Part shown: positions 43,346-56,900 of the stretch, piece after piece
Numbering within the stretch: the stretch's first letter is position 1
Layout of the letters: the number at the start of each line of letters is the position of its first letter
DNA from: Fistularia commersonii
Taxonomy: Eukaryota; Chordata; Actinopteri; Syngnathiformes; Fistulariidae
DNA: 64,000 nt
Direction: 5' to 3'
Assembly (NCBI GenBank): GCA_037954325.1
Contig: JBBMNZ010000016.1
Coordinates: forward strand, 2,171,501 to 2,235,500
Position numbers and translations under genes: made by a program
Notes under the pieces: model-generated
The model's input: only the letters and a program-made list of their open reading frames with translations
The model's database searches: none
What the model was told of the DNA's origin: nothing

Positions 43346-46300
43346 GGGATGCTCCGCTTAGCGCCCGGATACTTCCAGGACCCTCCCTCCGCCAAACAGG
43401 CGAGCCTCCACCCGCAGACACAATAACGCGCCTCCTGATTGGACGGTCAGGGTCACCATTGGATATCCGTTGAACTCGGTTGAACTTTTGTTCATGTCTA
43501 ATTCGGGAGCGCGGAGATATGGCCGCTGCCTCTGGGTAAACATCCTTGACGGCCAGCTGCGCTGAAACCAGACCTTCTATGCCCCTCTCCTTCCTCCTCT
43601 CCCCTTCGTTCTCCTTAATCTCCTGACCTTTGGGTCTGAGATGACGGCCGGCCGCCGGCACAGGGTCATCTTTGTTGGGAGACATTTATCAAAATGGTTG
43701 AAGTCAAGGGTTTCATAGGAGCAGACGCGGATTTCAGATGAAACCTGTTTAATCCTTGAGAACTCAAACGACCGTCTTCCGTTTTCGTTCGTCATTTTAA
43801 TCCTTGTTTTTATTTTTAAATCGCAATCTTTTTGTGCCGGTTCGGGTTGAAGAGAGCAAACGAGATTCTTCGGATTAAAAATAGACGAGAGGACGATGGA
43901 GAGCTTTCTTCTCCTCACAGGATTTTCCGTCGGCGCAAATTCAAAAGTATCACAAATCAGCTTCTTGGCTTCTTGGCCGCTCGTCTTTCCGAGAGGCTTG
44001 AATTAATTGATGCTTTCCCATTTGGGTATCGCAGACAACCGGGGCATGTAGGCTCCTCAAAGGCCCATAATCACACTTCATGAACTCACTTCCCAGCGTC
44101 TTTTTGTCTTCTGACGTTTTCCTCCTCTTCAAGCACGACGTCCGATTCCAAAAGCTACAGGACCTGGAATGTTCTTCGACCTTCTCTGGTGAGCGTTGAA
44201 ACTTGGAAAGCTCTCTTCCTGCTGGGAGATATTTCCTCACGCACCGATTGAGCCTTTCAGACGCTTCTGTAGCAACATCTTGCTTTGTCCTTGCTTGGCT
44301 CAAATAAAAATATCTGACATGTTTTGACCTTCGTTTCCTTCTCCTGACGCGACATGAGGAACCCCACCGGTGATGGTGGCAACAGTCCGTGCAGCCAACA
44401 TCACCAACGGGGTTCGTCGTATCGCAGTAGAAGGAAACGGAGGCCAAACCGTGGCTCGGAGCGAGGCGTCTCCAGACCCCGTTCCATCAACATTTAGTTT
44501 GTGTTGAATCTGAACTGCACCGAAAGAAACCACTGCGGTTTCCATGGCACCCAGATCGCGGTGTTTCCGTGGAGGCGGAAAAAAAGCCCCAAAGGTTTTC
44601 CAGACTCGGATCCCGATAGGTCGACGGACCGGATGACGAGAGTCAGAGCGGCTCTTCAACTCCAACTCTGAAAATATGAGCCGTCTCTGGAGGGGCTGGA
44701 ACGCAGGGCAGTCACTGGACGTTGTTCCAAAAGCTGCGGAAACTTTGCGGAGAAGGGACGTTATATGGAGAGCAGGTGGCCCGCAAATTAAAATACTTTT
44801 TAACGAAAAGGGTTTCAAGAAGGTTTTGTAACCGAATGAGTTCAAATGAGGGGAAAAGACTCGGGCGGTCCGAGGAATCTCCGAACGCCTGGGAGAAGGA
44901 GGCGACTCGCGGACGCGCTGCAGTGAGGGACAGGAAGCGCGGCGTCTTCCAGAGGAGTAAATCTCCGAGGAGAATCGCGAGCCTCGGGAGCGGCCATCTC
45001 GATGCGGCGCCCATCTGGAGAAGCTCAAGGCGGCACGAGAGCCGCGCCGAGGACGGGGAAGACGAGACCTCGCCGTCCACGTCCTCCGCGGGCCCGTCTG
45101 GATTTCATTACTCCTGGAGGAGGACCGGACACGCGGGACGGACCGGAGACGTTCGGAAGGCCGGTATCAGCAGGCCGCTCGCTAGCGGGACAGCGTGAGA
45201 GCTCAGAAAGAGAGGGAGTCAAGAGGGAACATTCCTGAGACGGCGCCCCGGTCACCTGACCGCTCTGAGGTCAAAGGTCAACCGATGAAACCCTCCACAG
45301 GTCCTCGGAGGGTTTTATAGGTGACGGCGGTGAGGCTGCAGGCGGTGGAGAGGAGGAAGGCGGAGTACAGTACTGGAGGGGTCCGGTACAGAGCTGGAGG
45401 AGAAAAGCGATCAAAGAGTATCAGCCAGAAGGAAAGGAAAGGTGGAGACGACGGAGGTGAAGAGCAGCCAGGGGTTCTGCTTTGGAGACACAGAGGAGAA
45501 GACCGGAGGGGGTCAGATGAAGGCAGTGGCCCGAAGGAGAAAAGGAGGATTAAAAAGGATGGTGGTATGATCGGCGGTTGTGTCAGGGTGACAGGAGCAA
45601 GCGGGAGATGTTGATGATGAACCGTCATTCTGCACCTCCCTGCAGGACAGGTAGTTGTGTTTTTTTCCGTTTTGGTCTTTTCTCCTCCTCTCCCCTGGTG
45701 TTTGTGTTGCATGTCAGCCTCTCCAGCCGGGGTCTGCTCGGTCGACTAGGTGTGAAAAGTGCGTCCCCCGCCGTCACCCGCTCCCCGGCTCCTCCGCCCA
45801 CAACAATGCCGCGCAACGGCTTCATTGGCCGGGGCGGATTTACGGCCCCTCTTGCTCGCATCTGCTGGCATTGTTTCCCCGGATTTCAAAACTTCAGGGA
45901 ATAGGAGAGAAAAATTTGACCGCGGGCGATCCGTCCTGCGTGGAGCGCCCCCTTTGTGACCAGCTTTCCGCTGGGGGAAATCTCCCCGACTTTGATGAAG
46001 AAATCAGCGGAGGCCAATCTGACACCATGAATACCCTCTGCGCCGGAGGGGGTCGCCGGATTTATAGCCCCGCAGCCGCCGCTGAGCTGCCGCCGGGCCT
46101 TTTGTCCAGAATGCTACAGAATCGCCAGGTCAGAGTGGCGGCGCGTAATCCGCCCCGGTGCAAAGGGAACTTCGGACGCCCCGAATGTTTACGTCGCATG
46201 CGGGCCCGCCTGGGCCGCGGGACGTCGGAGGGGTCCTGGACGGGACGGGACGGAGGGGGGGGGGGCGACATTCCCCACGGGTGTGTGTGGGTTTGCAGAA

Positions 46301-47490
46301 GGCACATTCCTGAGCCGCCGCACAGAAAGCAAGAGGCTCCGGAGAGGAGGAGCGCCCGGAAAAGAGAATTCCCAGAGGCTCGAGGAGGGGACGGCCGAGG
46401 AGCGGAGGCCCCCTTTGTCACGCCGGCCCCGTCGGTGCCTCAGGGGCCATATGGACGCCTTCCTCACATCAGGCCATTCTTCGGCCTCCCCCGCCCCCCC
46501 CGGCTCCGTGACAGCACCGTCTCCGTGGATGCGTCATGGCCAGAGTGAAGGCGACGCACTTCAGTTACACCGGTTTTCATCTCGTGGCGTCTTCTTTTGG
46601 CCGGCCCTCGCGGCCCTCGCCCTCCGCCGTCCTCTCCGGCCAAACATTCAGCCATTTGTTCTGCCGTCCCACATCTGCTCTCTCTATTCTCCCTCTCCTT
46701 TTGAGACTCAGTGTGAAAACCTGACAACAGACACTTGCTCCCATATTATGCAGCGACCCCCCTCTTCCCCGCCCCCCCCCCGCGCCTCCCCATGGCCTTT
46801 TGCCTATTTTCAAGCCGGATACCGGCTGTCAGCTTTGACTAGAAGTTTGCGGCGCTGCTCCTGACTGGAAGCGAGCCGGACACTTTGAGGCGTCTCCCCG
46901 GAGGGAGAGGCTGCCGGGGGCTCCGGAGCCGCATCCCTCCGGGGCTCTCAGGGGGAACGATGACCTCATAAAGATTGGGAGCGGTGAGGCAAATGTAGGG
47001 GCCGGCGCCGTGTTTCTGACCGGGGGCTTGGAAGCGGCCCGTTCTTTTCCCCTCGCGTTCAAAGCCTCTGACAAACTTTCAGAGCCAGACATTCGGCTGG
47101 AATCTCCGGCGATCGTATCCATCTCACAAGAGGTCTCTCAGCTCCCGGCCGCTCATGGACTTACAGAGCGGAGGATCTCAGCGGAGCCTCCTTTGGCTCT
47201 TCGGCGCACCGGAAGAGCTGCGAAGACGGCCGCGGGGGACCCGCCGAGGAGTTCCGGGTCACACAGAGGCAACGTGAATTCGAAACCTCCACTCTCTCTC
47301 TTTTTAATCAGTCAGGTGAACCAGGATGAATTCATTATATGACACCGAAGACAGAGCCTGCACCTCCTTTGTAGGATATGGGGTGAGAATGTGTGTTTCC
47401 AGGTAAACTGTCAGCTGAGCAGTCAAACACCGGCCGACCCAGACACCCGGTTTAAATACTATCTTATTAGCTTAAAATGAACCCGTTTTG
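43346..47490. other. Gap between SYDE2 and DNAI3, second part
   Basis: GC-rich sequence with a G run at about 46255-46265 and a C run near 46780-46790. The ORFs at 44300-45028 (minus), 45655-46548 (plus) and 46283-46864 (plus) are long only because the DNA is GC-rich and show no family motifs. No gene supported. Confidence 0.5.
47303..47308 (-). terminator. dnai3: Possible DNAI3 polyadenylation signal (ATTAAA)
   Basis: On the minus strand an ATTAAA variant signal lies about 185 bases after the DNAI3 stop codon. No canonical AATAAA was noticed closer. Confidence 0.25.
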
Positions 47491-47492
47491 TA

Positions 47493-47938
47493 TCAAATGT
47501 CGTCTGACTCGGCCGGATTCAGGCCCATGACATTCAGGATGCTCTTTTCAAGCGACAGGTATTCATTGTAATCTTTCTGTAAGTCCGCCACCGACGGTCT
47601 CTCCTGCTGCTCGGGCTCCTAGGCACAAAAGGAAAAAAAAGTTGTTTGACAATGCCGGGTTTTGATGCACACACGCGGGATCTGTATCTGAGCGTTCAAA
47701 AGCCGAAGCGGCTTATATGTGGCGGGACGGGCGGAGTGGGGCAAATATGGACCGAACGGTAAAGTCAGCGATGCGCTCTACAGGAACCTGGTTTTAGGAG
47801 GAACCAGAAGCACCGGCTCACCTTGTTTGTACTGAGTAGATCCGTGTCCTTCTTCTGCTTTCCCCACTCCTTGTCCCGCTTCAAGAAATCCATCAGCGTG
47901 TTTTCCTCTTGCTCAAAGTACTTCTTCATGATGGTCTT
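47493..47938 (-). CDS. dnai3: DNAI3 exons 21-22, helical C-terminal tail
   Basis: Exon 21 (47822-47938): KTIMKKYFEQEENTLMDFLK and RDKEWGKQKKD, a charged helix-prone segment. Exon 22 (47493-47618): DLQKDYNEYLSLEKSILNVM followed by GLNPAESDDI and stop. The family tail (YxxYLxLEKxxLxxxGL) is clear. Confidence 0.94.
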
Positions 47939-50900
47939 CTGCCATGGGACAGAAGAACGGCGGTGAAACATCTCGTCCTCGTCGGCCCGAGTTCCCGAGA
48001 GCCCGCCTGTCTTACTTCGTTCCTGGAGGGGACGCAGAGGATCCTCGGTATTTCGAAAATACGGACCACTCCGAGATCATCTGCCACGGCGAGGAAATGC
48101 TGTCTGGCTGTGAGCACAGAAACATCTCGTGAACGACGGAAACCACGCAAGTGACGATGCCAGCGACGGACGAAGACGCTCCTGCAATCCAAGCTATGGA
48201 TGGATGTCATGCCCGAAGGAACTCACAGGAGACGGTCCAGGGTTCGATGCAGGTGATCTTTGCGTTAGCGATGTGCGCGTAAACCAGAGCGGGCATGTGA
48301 TGCTTCTCCAGCAGGTTCCACACGTCAATACTGCCGTCCTCTTTGCCGATAAAGAGCACGGCGGGTCGGGTCAGAGACCACGAGGCCACCGTGCACAACT
48401 GCTCGTAGCTGGGCGATATGTAGATCGGGCCGTCCTGCAAGTCAGTCGCCATTATTCAATATGTGTGTGTGCTCATAGCGACACTACACGCTGGTGTGTC
48501 CTGGCTCAGCTTGTGAAAAATGACCTTGGCTAATAGAAGACACGCAAAAAAAAAAAGTCACGCCATTTCCTGTTATGATAGCTCGCAGGCTAACGTCAGC
48601 CTTGCACAGAACGCCCGGATCCCCAGCAGCCCGTGCAGGCCGAGGCTTGTCCGGCATTGGACGGGACGATTTTAAAGGGAAAGCTGGGAATCCGATTCCG
48701 GCTCATCATTTTTTTGCACGCTTTCTTTCTATCAAGATGCTCATTTGAAAAGCAGCCAGCTGGACGGACTCGCCGCGGCGGCTGCAGGTCTCACCATGAC
48801 TCCTTCCTTCCAGATGGCAAAGTTGGAGCTCCCGGCCAAAGAGGTCCCGGTCAAAATGATGTCTTTAAAAAAGGGCGATCGCTGGATCGTGTTCACCGAG
48901 CCGTGATGGATGCAACAACAATGAAGGGGCTTGGAACCTGTGGAGGAGAACGTCATATTTGACCGCTGATGAGAGTCGCCACATTCAGCAGGAGTGAACT
49001 CTTCTTAGTCGAAGAAATATTATCACAAGTTTATGAGGCTTATGATGTGATGCAGTCATTTAAACACGTTTACTGAAACTACTTTCCGCTCACTAGTTAG
49101 CTGTCCGACGTCGTCCTTCTCCAGTTTCCAGTCGATGTACACGATCTCCCCGTCCTGCGAGGCAAACATTCGCATGTCGGGCGCTTTTCAAATAAAACCG
49201 TCAGCCGTTTTGCTAAAACGCCCACGTTTCGCGGCGCGTGATGCATTTTCTGACACGAGCGTGCATCAGAGCGGCACCATAGCTTTGCGGATATTTAGCG
49301 CTATCTTCAGAAGCCTTCAGGCGCGTGGAAGATAACGCGAGGGTTACCTCTGTTCCAATGTAAATCTTGGTGTTGACGTCATCTAGCGGCGGGAGGGTTT
49401 TTCCCGACGGCGCTCTGAGCTGGCTGTAGTTTGGAATCCCTTCTCGCTCATGGCTGTCTCCTGTGACGGGCGGCAAGGAAACAATAGCTTTTCGGAGGAT
49501 ATCGGCTTTATGGGGGCACAAACGGAAAATTCTTTCGAGATACTTCCGACAGTCATGTTGACCAATACTACCAATACTACCAGGTAAATGGATATGTACG
49601 ACTCAGAAAAAGGCCCCCAAGTGGAAATACAATGAACCAACAAATGAACCAACCTCATTATAAAATAGATGACGTGCCACGACAGTTCTGGAAGGTAAAG
49701 CGACGTTGTTATCTAGGGTAGCCTGCTTTTTGCAGAAATGTGACCGTCGACCAAAGGCAAACCGGAGGGAGGTTTGGAAGGGAGCCCTCCCGGAGGACGG
49801 GGACGAGGAGGACGGTCACAGGACGGAGATGGAGGGGGATTTTCAATTCAAAAGGGCCAGCTGTCAGGAACAACACACACACACACACACACACATACAG
49901 GAGGGACCAGCCCAGCCAAGTGTCAGTCTCCGCTACTGAACTCTGCAGGATTAGGTCTTGAAGGGGAGCTGTGATTAGCCACTGGTGTGAAATCCCAGCG
50001 GTACGCTGATATCAGACAGACGGCAGATGTGGACCTTGTTTCTCCATCTGGACTTGTTTCTCAAGCCATCGTGAAGGGAATGACGCAGCCCCTTGGCCGT
50101 GAAGGACGTCCGCTGTAGCTTTTAGGATGCGAGTGACTGAAAAGTAAAGTCCTAAAGCGGAATAGATAAGAGGCGGCTTTATGATCAGAAGGAATCCTGA
50201 GTTTCTGAATTGCAGATTATGATCAGTTGGATTTGTGATGATCTCCTTCAGCCGCCAGCCGGGTCGGCGGGATTCTTTCCCTTGAGTTTCCAGGGAAGAT
50301 AAATTATCATCGCAATGGATACTTTTGAGTTTGTTTTACAGTTTTCTCATTCGTGATCTTATTTTTCCGGTCTTTTTCCGAGGGCACTCATCCAGCGGCC
50401 TGACAAGCATCGACTGCCATGAGGTGATTTGTGTTTCGGCAACGACTAAAAACCAATCTTGTCCTGTTTGTAACACCAGAGATACAAATGGCGTGTCACC
50501 GTCGTAACTGAACAAGCCGTGACGGCGACAACCTTAAAAGCCTTCGTGTAGACACTTGAGCGACGCGGTAACCGCTTGGGTCGGATGCAAAATGGCTGAC
50601 AGCAGTTTACGCACCTGAGAACCAGATACTTTGTAAATGTTTGACAGTCACGCCTAAACAGATTGCGGCCGGCATTGAAACAACCTCCAGTTCTGTAAAT
50701 CAAACCCGGGCGGCAGCACAAGACGTATTAATCACGCAGGGCGTCGTTAGAAACTAAAAACAGACCGCATTAGTGCCACCAAAATTGAGAGGATTTACCC
50801 TCTCGGTAACGTGTGTATTAATTCTAGAACCGCCAAAGCCGACTTACGGAGGTAAACCTTCGGCTGAACAAAGACGGGTCTCTTGTTGAGCGGCCAGGAC

Positions 50901-53900
50901 ATACGTTCATCCCTGCGCTCATCTTTGCAGATTTTATGCAAAGAGCTGACGGTTAGCACGGCTAATAGCCTCCTGCTACGAGCTAATTTTTCGAGGTATC
51001 GCTTCAATATGAAACCCGAGGCGAAGAGCCGAGCCCGTCCAAGCCGCGCCCCACCAATCACCGGGCTCAGACCACCAGAGAATCCAAAGATTCAAAACCG
51101 AGAAGCTCCCGGAGACATTTTGGAGAAATATGATGAAGGCGATCTCACACGCGCTTCATTCTTTCTCCTGAAATGAATATCAGGGTATCCAAGTGTTTTG
51201 CCGCCCTGACCTCTAACACTGAAAGGTGTCCCCTGTCCCCTACAAGCACCTCTAGCCCGAGGGAAAGCAACAGCTTCTAGATGCTCTACACAACCGGACA
51301 TTTTGAGATAGCTTCATCTCCGAAGATGCTGTTTTCTTTGATTTTCTCACACATCGGTCACCACGTTGGGTCTCCATAGAATGGTGTGCAAACACCTCCT
51401 CGCCCATCAGTGCTCCCGGCGGGTCCAGATCAGATGAGTTGGGGAGATCTTTTGTGGACTAGACCTGCTTCTTAAGTGTTGTCTTTCCTACCGCAACTGC
51501 TGCTTCTATGAGATTCATGATTATTCCAACAGTACCGTAAACTTTAAGCTAGCAGCACGCGATACGACGACACAGCGATGATATGGAGAACATGCAGGTA
51601 GGCCATTTTAGCGTACGTTTCTGCAGGATTTCCTCATATATTCATGCATTTATGTCCACGTAATAAAGGTCATTGCCGGATAAACTGCGGTGAAACGTCT
51701 CACCTGTGTTACCGGTGCCGGCGTAGGGGTCGATGCTCAATTTCAAAGGGGAGTATTCTCCGCTGGAATCGGTCTTTGACAAGGAAATCTGTACACATGA
51801 GAGAGAAGACCCTGCTTAAGATCTATCTGACGTTACATTTAAAAGATAGTTTCTCCTCGGGCTCCTGCTTCGTTTCAGCTACAACAAATTACAAGTTGCC
51901 CCGTGATCCCGTTGTACCCTGAACATCGGTTTCCATGTCCGGTCCAAGTGTTTGAAGGTGTTGGGGATGCCGTACGGGGTCATCTGGGGCTTCTGATCCG
52001 CATTCTGCTTCCTCTCCGCCCCTGTGACTTTTGTCACTCTGATGTCCCAGAACATCAAGGTGCTTGACAAAAGCAGGAAGACAAATGACAAGTTGAACAT
52101 GTGCATCCTCGCGAATCCGAAACGATCCTACGAATACGGTCCGTTTCAAACGTCCTACCAGAAAGCGCATTGCTCGACGAGCTACGACGAAGTCCTGATC
52201 TTCAGCGGAGAGGTAAATCTCCAAACGCATCAGCTAAAGTTTCCTTTTTTATTATTTTCTTTTACTTTCTGATCACCCCAAACCAGAGGGGGTTCGGCTT
52301 TTGTGGTCTGTTTTGATTTTTGTCCGTGTTCAGGGGTCTGGCACGTAAATCAAGTGTGCGCGTGCCGATTAAAATGCACAATTTGCTGCATTAAAACCCA
52401 CTATAGTCCACCTGGATCAGGACTGACACTAACTTATCTTTGTATTCACGTTCGACAAAACAGGGTCAGACACATGAAACCGATGAATGCGCTCAGATCA
52501 AACAGGCCAACATCCACCGCAGCATCACAGCATTTTCATCTTTATTTTATGAATTACCAGTCGGGGGAGCACGTGACGAGCTGCACCGAGATGTTGCTCT
52601 GGTTCTCCACCGGCTGGCCCGTCCTGGTCACCTAGTCGGGGGAAGAGCGAGTTACAAAGTCAACAAACATCCATCAGGCTTAAGGTTGTTCACAGCTGAT
52701 AGCAGCGAGCCAAGATACACGGGAGGATAACGTTCCCTGGGGCCACTTCCACGATGACCTCATTGTACTTATCCAGATGAGTCGTAGAAGTCGTGATTTA
52801 TCGGTCTGTTGATTTATCACTGGGTGCGAAATGGAAGGGCCGTGTTTGGAAACCAAAGGACATTGAATTCATCACCCTTTCAACCAACACCAAACATCCT
52901 GGAAGATACGGACCTATACGATTAATTCAAAGATACGATCACAGATTCTTAACACGCGCTGATATGAAGTCGGAAAAATTGCGTCGTCCTGAAACTCGTG
53001 TTTTAGCCGTTTTGTTTTGACACGTATGGATCGTGTGAAGGTCAATTCAGCCGTTCTTTTTTTGTTGTTCTTGTCGTTAAGCTAAACACATTGTGAAGCA
53101 GATGTTTAGCGGTGAAGGTACCGAACTGGGTGAAAACAAACCCCCAACAGCCGCGACTCGCCGCTTTGTGTCTTCCATTCGTTCCGGGTCGGCGCAAAAG
53201 TTCATCGCTATCGGTCCCGCTCGCTGGTTGTGTTACTCGTGTGAATCGTCACCTCCCCTCGTTCGAGCTGACGGCCTTCACAGCTGCCGCTTTCATTTTC
53301 ATTTGACTTTCAGACTCGGGTTGCAAAAAGTCCCCTTTTGATAAAGGATCGCCCAGGGAACTGGGCCAGGATTAGTGGTTTGTGCCGCTTCCGTAGATCG
53401 GAGAGAAAAGAGACTCTGGTGCTTGCAGTGTGACATGGACTCGGCCTCGGGGGCTTTGACGGCTCACTTTTAAAAGTAAAAACTGTGCTTTTCTTCCGAT
53501 GTCACACATTTACCAAGATTGCGCTCACGCACCTGCAGTTGCACATTTATTTCCCGGTTTTGGAAAAACCGCCGCCGCACGTGTTTATAATTCAACGGTG
53601 CAACGGAACGGGCCTGTGCCGCCAACAGTCGTGACCGAAGTGCTTCCCATCCCATCCCAAGTCGGATTAAAACGGCACCGTCAGCCCGGAGTTAGATATG
53701 AACTTCATTAGGCGATGAACTAAAAGACCCCGGACCAACGGGGGAGTACATTCCCCCCGAATCCGCTTCTGCATCATTTGCGGTCGCGGAGAGTGTTTGC
53801 ATTAGATAAGCTTCAAATCAAGCACATGGTGATGAATGTCTTGCTAAAAGCATGTATCGTGCGCACAATCAGACAGGGCCGCTTTCATAAGCGCACGTTA

Positions 53901-56900
53901 GCGTGTATATATGTAATCACAGCCTCCAGATAGGCCGAATAAAAGACCAAGTATCTTAATTCGGGCTCTTTGCGTCGTATTCCCGGTGGGGAAGAAGGGA
54001 AAGTACAGCGGAGTTGAGCCTGGCGTCGGTCGCTCCCTCGGCCTGGTCAGCCGTTCGCTCGCGTACCTCAAATGTTTGCGGCAGCCAGTGGACGTCTGTA
54101 ATCGGTGCTTTGTGGCTGCTTTCCAGGGCAGACACGGCACTGTAGCGCAACACCGGGATCTTCTCCTTATTGTCATCCAGATCCTGATCGGAGTTTCAGA
54201 CACAAGGCAAAACATCAGCACTGAGACGCAACAATGCCGGTCCAACAATTGGCAGTGTTAAGTATCCTCCTGAAACGCGAGATATTCGGGCAAGGACCTT
54301 CTTCACGCCGTCCGACTAACAACCGTACTTTCCTTCTCGGCTTATTTGGGTTCCGCACCCGTGGGTGACTTTGCACCGCGACGCGGCGGAAACACGGCAC
54401 GCAGCCGCATGGGAAGATTTTAATTCTCTGTTCGTCTGATAAGGCGGCGACAGGTGGTGGAGTAGCGCAGCCTTCAACGCACTCCACAAAGAAATAACGG
54501 CGTGTTTGCACCGCAAACAGTGGGGAGGGCAGTGGTCTGATTTGCCAGTGTTATCTTCCACGAGGACAAACTATGGCGCTGAATTGAGGGCTTGTGTAAC
54601 AGCTGGAGTATGTGGGCTGACGCTGTTGACTCTGGGAAATAAAGAGCAAACAAGGACAATGAGAATGGAGGCGAGCAGGAGAGGGGGAAAACAAAAGACA
54701 AGATGTGGGGAGAGGGATGGAAACAGCTGTTCCACGGCGGAGACAATAAAAACACAGCCAACGTGGACCGGCTGACAGGGGCATATGGCTATGTTTAAAA
54801 GACAGATCCGGGCCAGAGCGAGCGGCGGGGGTCAGTCATCCAGTTCGCCGTTTGTTCTTTTCAAACGGCAAACAGTGGACTTGACGTGCTCGCGCCGTTG
54901 CGAGATCCAACCCCAACCCTTCTGTCACGTATCATTACCCCTTTCGTCCATGCAGACTCCGCGAACATACCGCCGGACCAGAAGAGAACCCCTTTCTGCA
55001 GCGTCGCTGCTCTTTTGGACGTTTTCACTTCTTCGACCGTTTGAAAATCACTACGCATGCGGTAGATGCAGCCGCGGGAAAGCTCTCACGTGACCGTGTA
55101 CCAGAGGGAAGAGGCACGTTTCGGCTTTCGAGGTTTATAAATATGAGGGGAAGAAATGGCGCAACAGCAGTTACACAGCTGCCGCTCGCTTTTTACCCCC
55201 AAACATCGGGACATTTTCCTTTCACTGTGAGGTCACATAATGATATAAACCTGCTCTGAAATTGACTTCTGGCACCGCCGCGTTTGCAGGATGGGTTTTG
55301 ACAGCTGCGGCTAGCTTGAAAAGGACCATTAGGCCGCTGCATTCCCATCTAATGAAAGGGTGAGGACGAGGATAAAAACTCAGGAGTCAACGTATCATCA
55401 TCCGGGGCCTTTCATACGGCAGCGGAGCAAAGCTTGTCTTTACGATAAATAGGCTTTTGACGAGTGAACGCGGACTCGAAAACAAACAACCCGACGTTAT
55501 CTTTCGGAAGCGCTTCGGAGGACGGACGCGAGTACTCACAAAGATGTCGTCGTCGCTGGGATCGCTTTTACCGCTGGGCTGCAGGTGTGCGAAGTACGCA
55601 GAAATGTCCCACAGCACAACCTGACACACAGCAACGTCCTCGTCAGCGGAGATCGAAGTGCGATCACAGCGCACACACTTTGTCACATTGAAATGTTAGC
55701 TAAAAATTAGCGGTAGGTAGCGGCATGAGATATGAGCAGGCAGCACCTGGCCATTCACGCAGCCTCCAACAATAATATTTGGATCGGACGGGCAGAACTT
55801 GAAGGCAAGAATGTCGTCCGGGCACTGAAGCAACAACTGCAACACAGAAAGACACGGACAAAGAAAAGATGTCACGTATTGGATACGAGCACGTTTTCTT
55901 CAAAACGACGCCCTAGAAGTCCGGAGCGGAGTCTCTGTCTGACCGTCATGAGGGCAGTCGAGGTTGCGGGAGGAAGATCGATGTTCTACTGAAGATTACG
56001 TTTCATGTAATGAATATATTTATATCGGCGTAATGAGTCCGGCGTCGGCGGGCTTCTTCCGCATTCGCTCGGCAACGAAACACCAGAAACGTCCCGCTTT
56101 CCCGTAGAACTCTTATTACTTTTGATCGATCGGGTCGCTGCCTCTGACCGGCTCAGTTATTGATTGCATTCGATCGATAGATCGTCTCGAATTTTGCCAA
56201 AGCACGCGGCCATTTCTCAGGGGAGTGCGTCTTCGAGCAGACGCCAGGTGAGACGGATTGCGTATTTGCTCCGCAGCTGGCGGGGAGGCAGGGAGGGATA
56301 ATGACATCGTCCGCGGAGGCTTTCGGTACCTGCGGATTGGAGATGTCGGTAAAGCTGTAGAAGAGAATGAGAGAAGGTCCGGAGACACGCTTCCCGGGCT
56401 CGTTCGCCTGCTCCTCTTTCTCCGTCAGAGCCACGGCGATCACACCTAGGACATGGAGCACATCTTCAGATATGCCGTTATCCACCTGTGAGGGATTTAT
56501 ACTGTACACACTGATTGTTCCCAAACCCTTACACTGTAAATCACAGATGATTACAAAGAGTATGAAAGGAGAGTTGGAGAAGACAGAGGCGAAGACAGGA
56601 CCCAGAAGAGGTGAGGATTGTGGACGTTCCTCTTTGGCGGTGAGGAGCTACGGAGAGGATCAGGATATTACAACGACTGCATGCTTCTGATAATATACTG
56701 CTCAAAAAAATAAAGGGAACACTTGAACAACACAATGTAACTCCAAGTCAATCACACTTCTGTGAAATCCTAGTGTCCACTCAGGAAGCAACACAGATTC
56801 ATTTTGACTTGTTTTAAGGACATTACATCAAAGTTGGATCAGCCTGGAGTTTGTTTTTACACTTTAATTTTGAGTGTGATTCCTAATCCAGACCTCCATG

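Noticed and set aside
44300..45028. A 242-codon minus-strand ORF between SYDE2 and DNAI3
   Set aside because: No recognisable domain, no splice context consistent with either neighbour, and composition like the surrounding intergenic DNA.
46283..46864. A 193-codon plus-strand ORF downstream of DNAI3
   Set aside because: GC-rich, proline-rich, no motif, and overlapping frames on both strands are similarly open.
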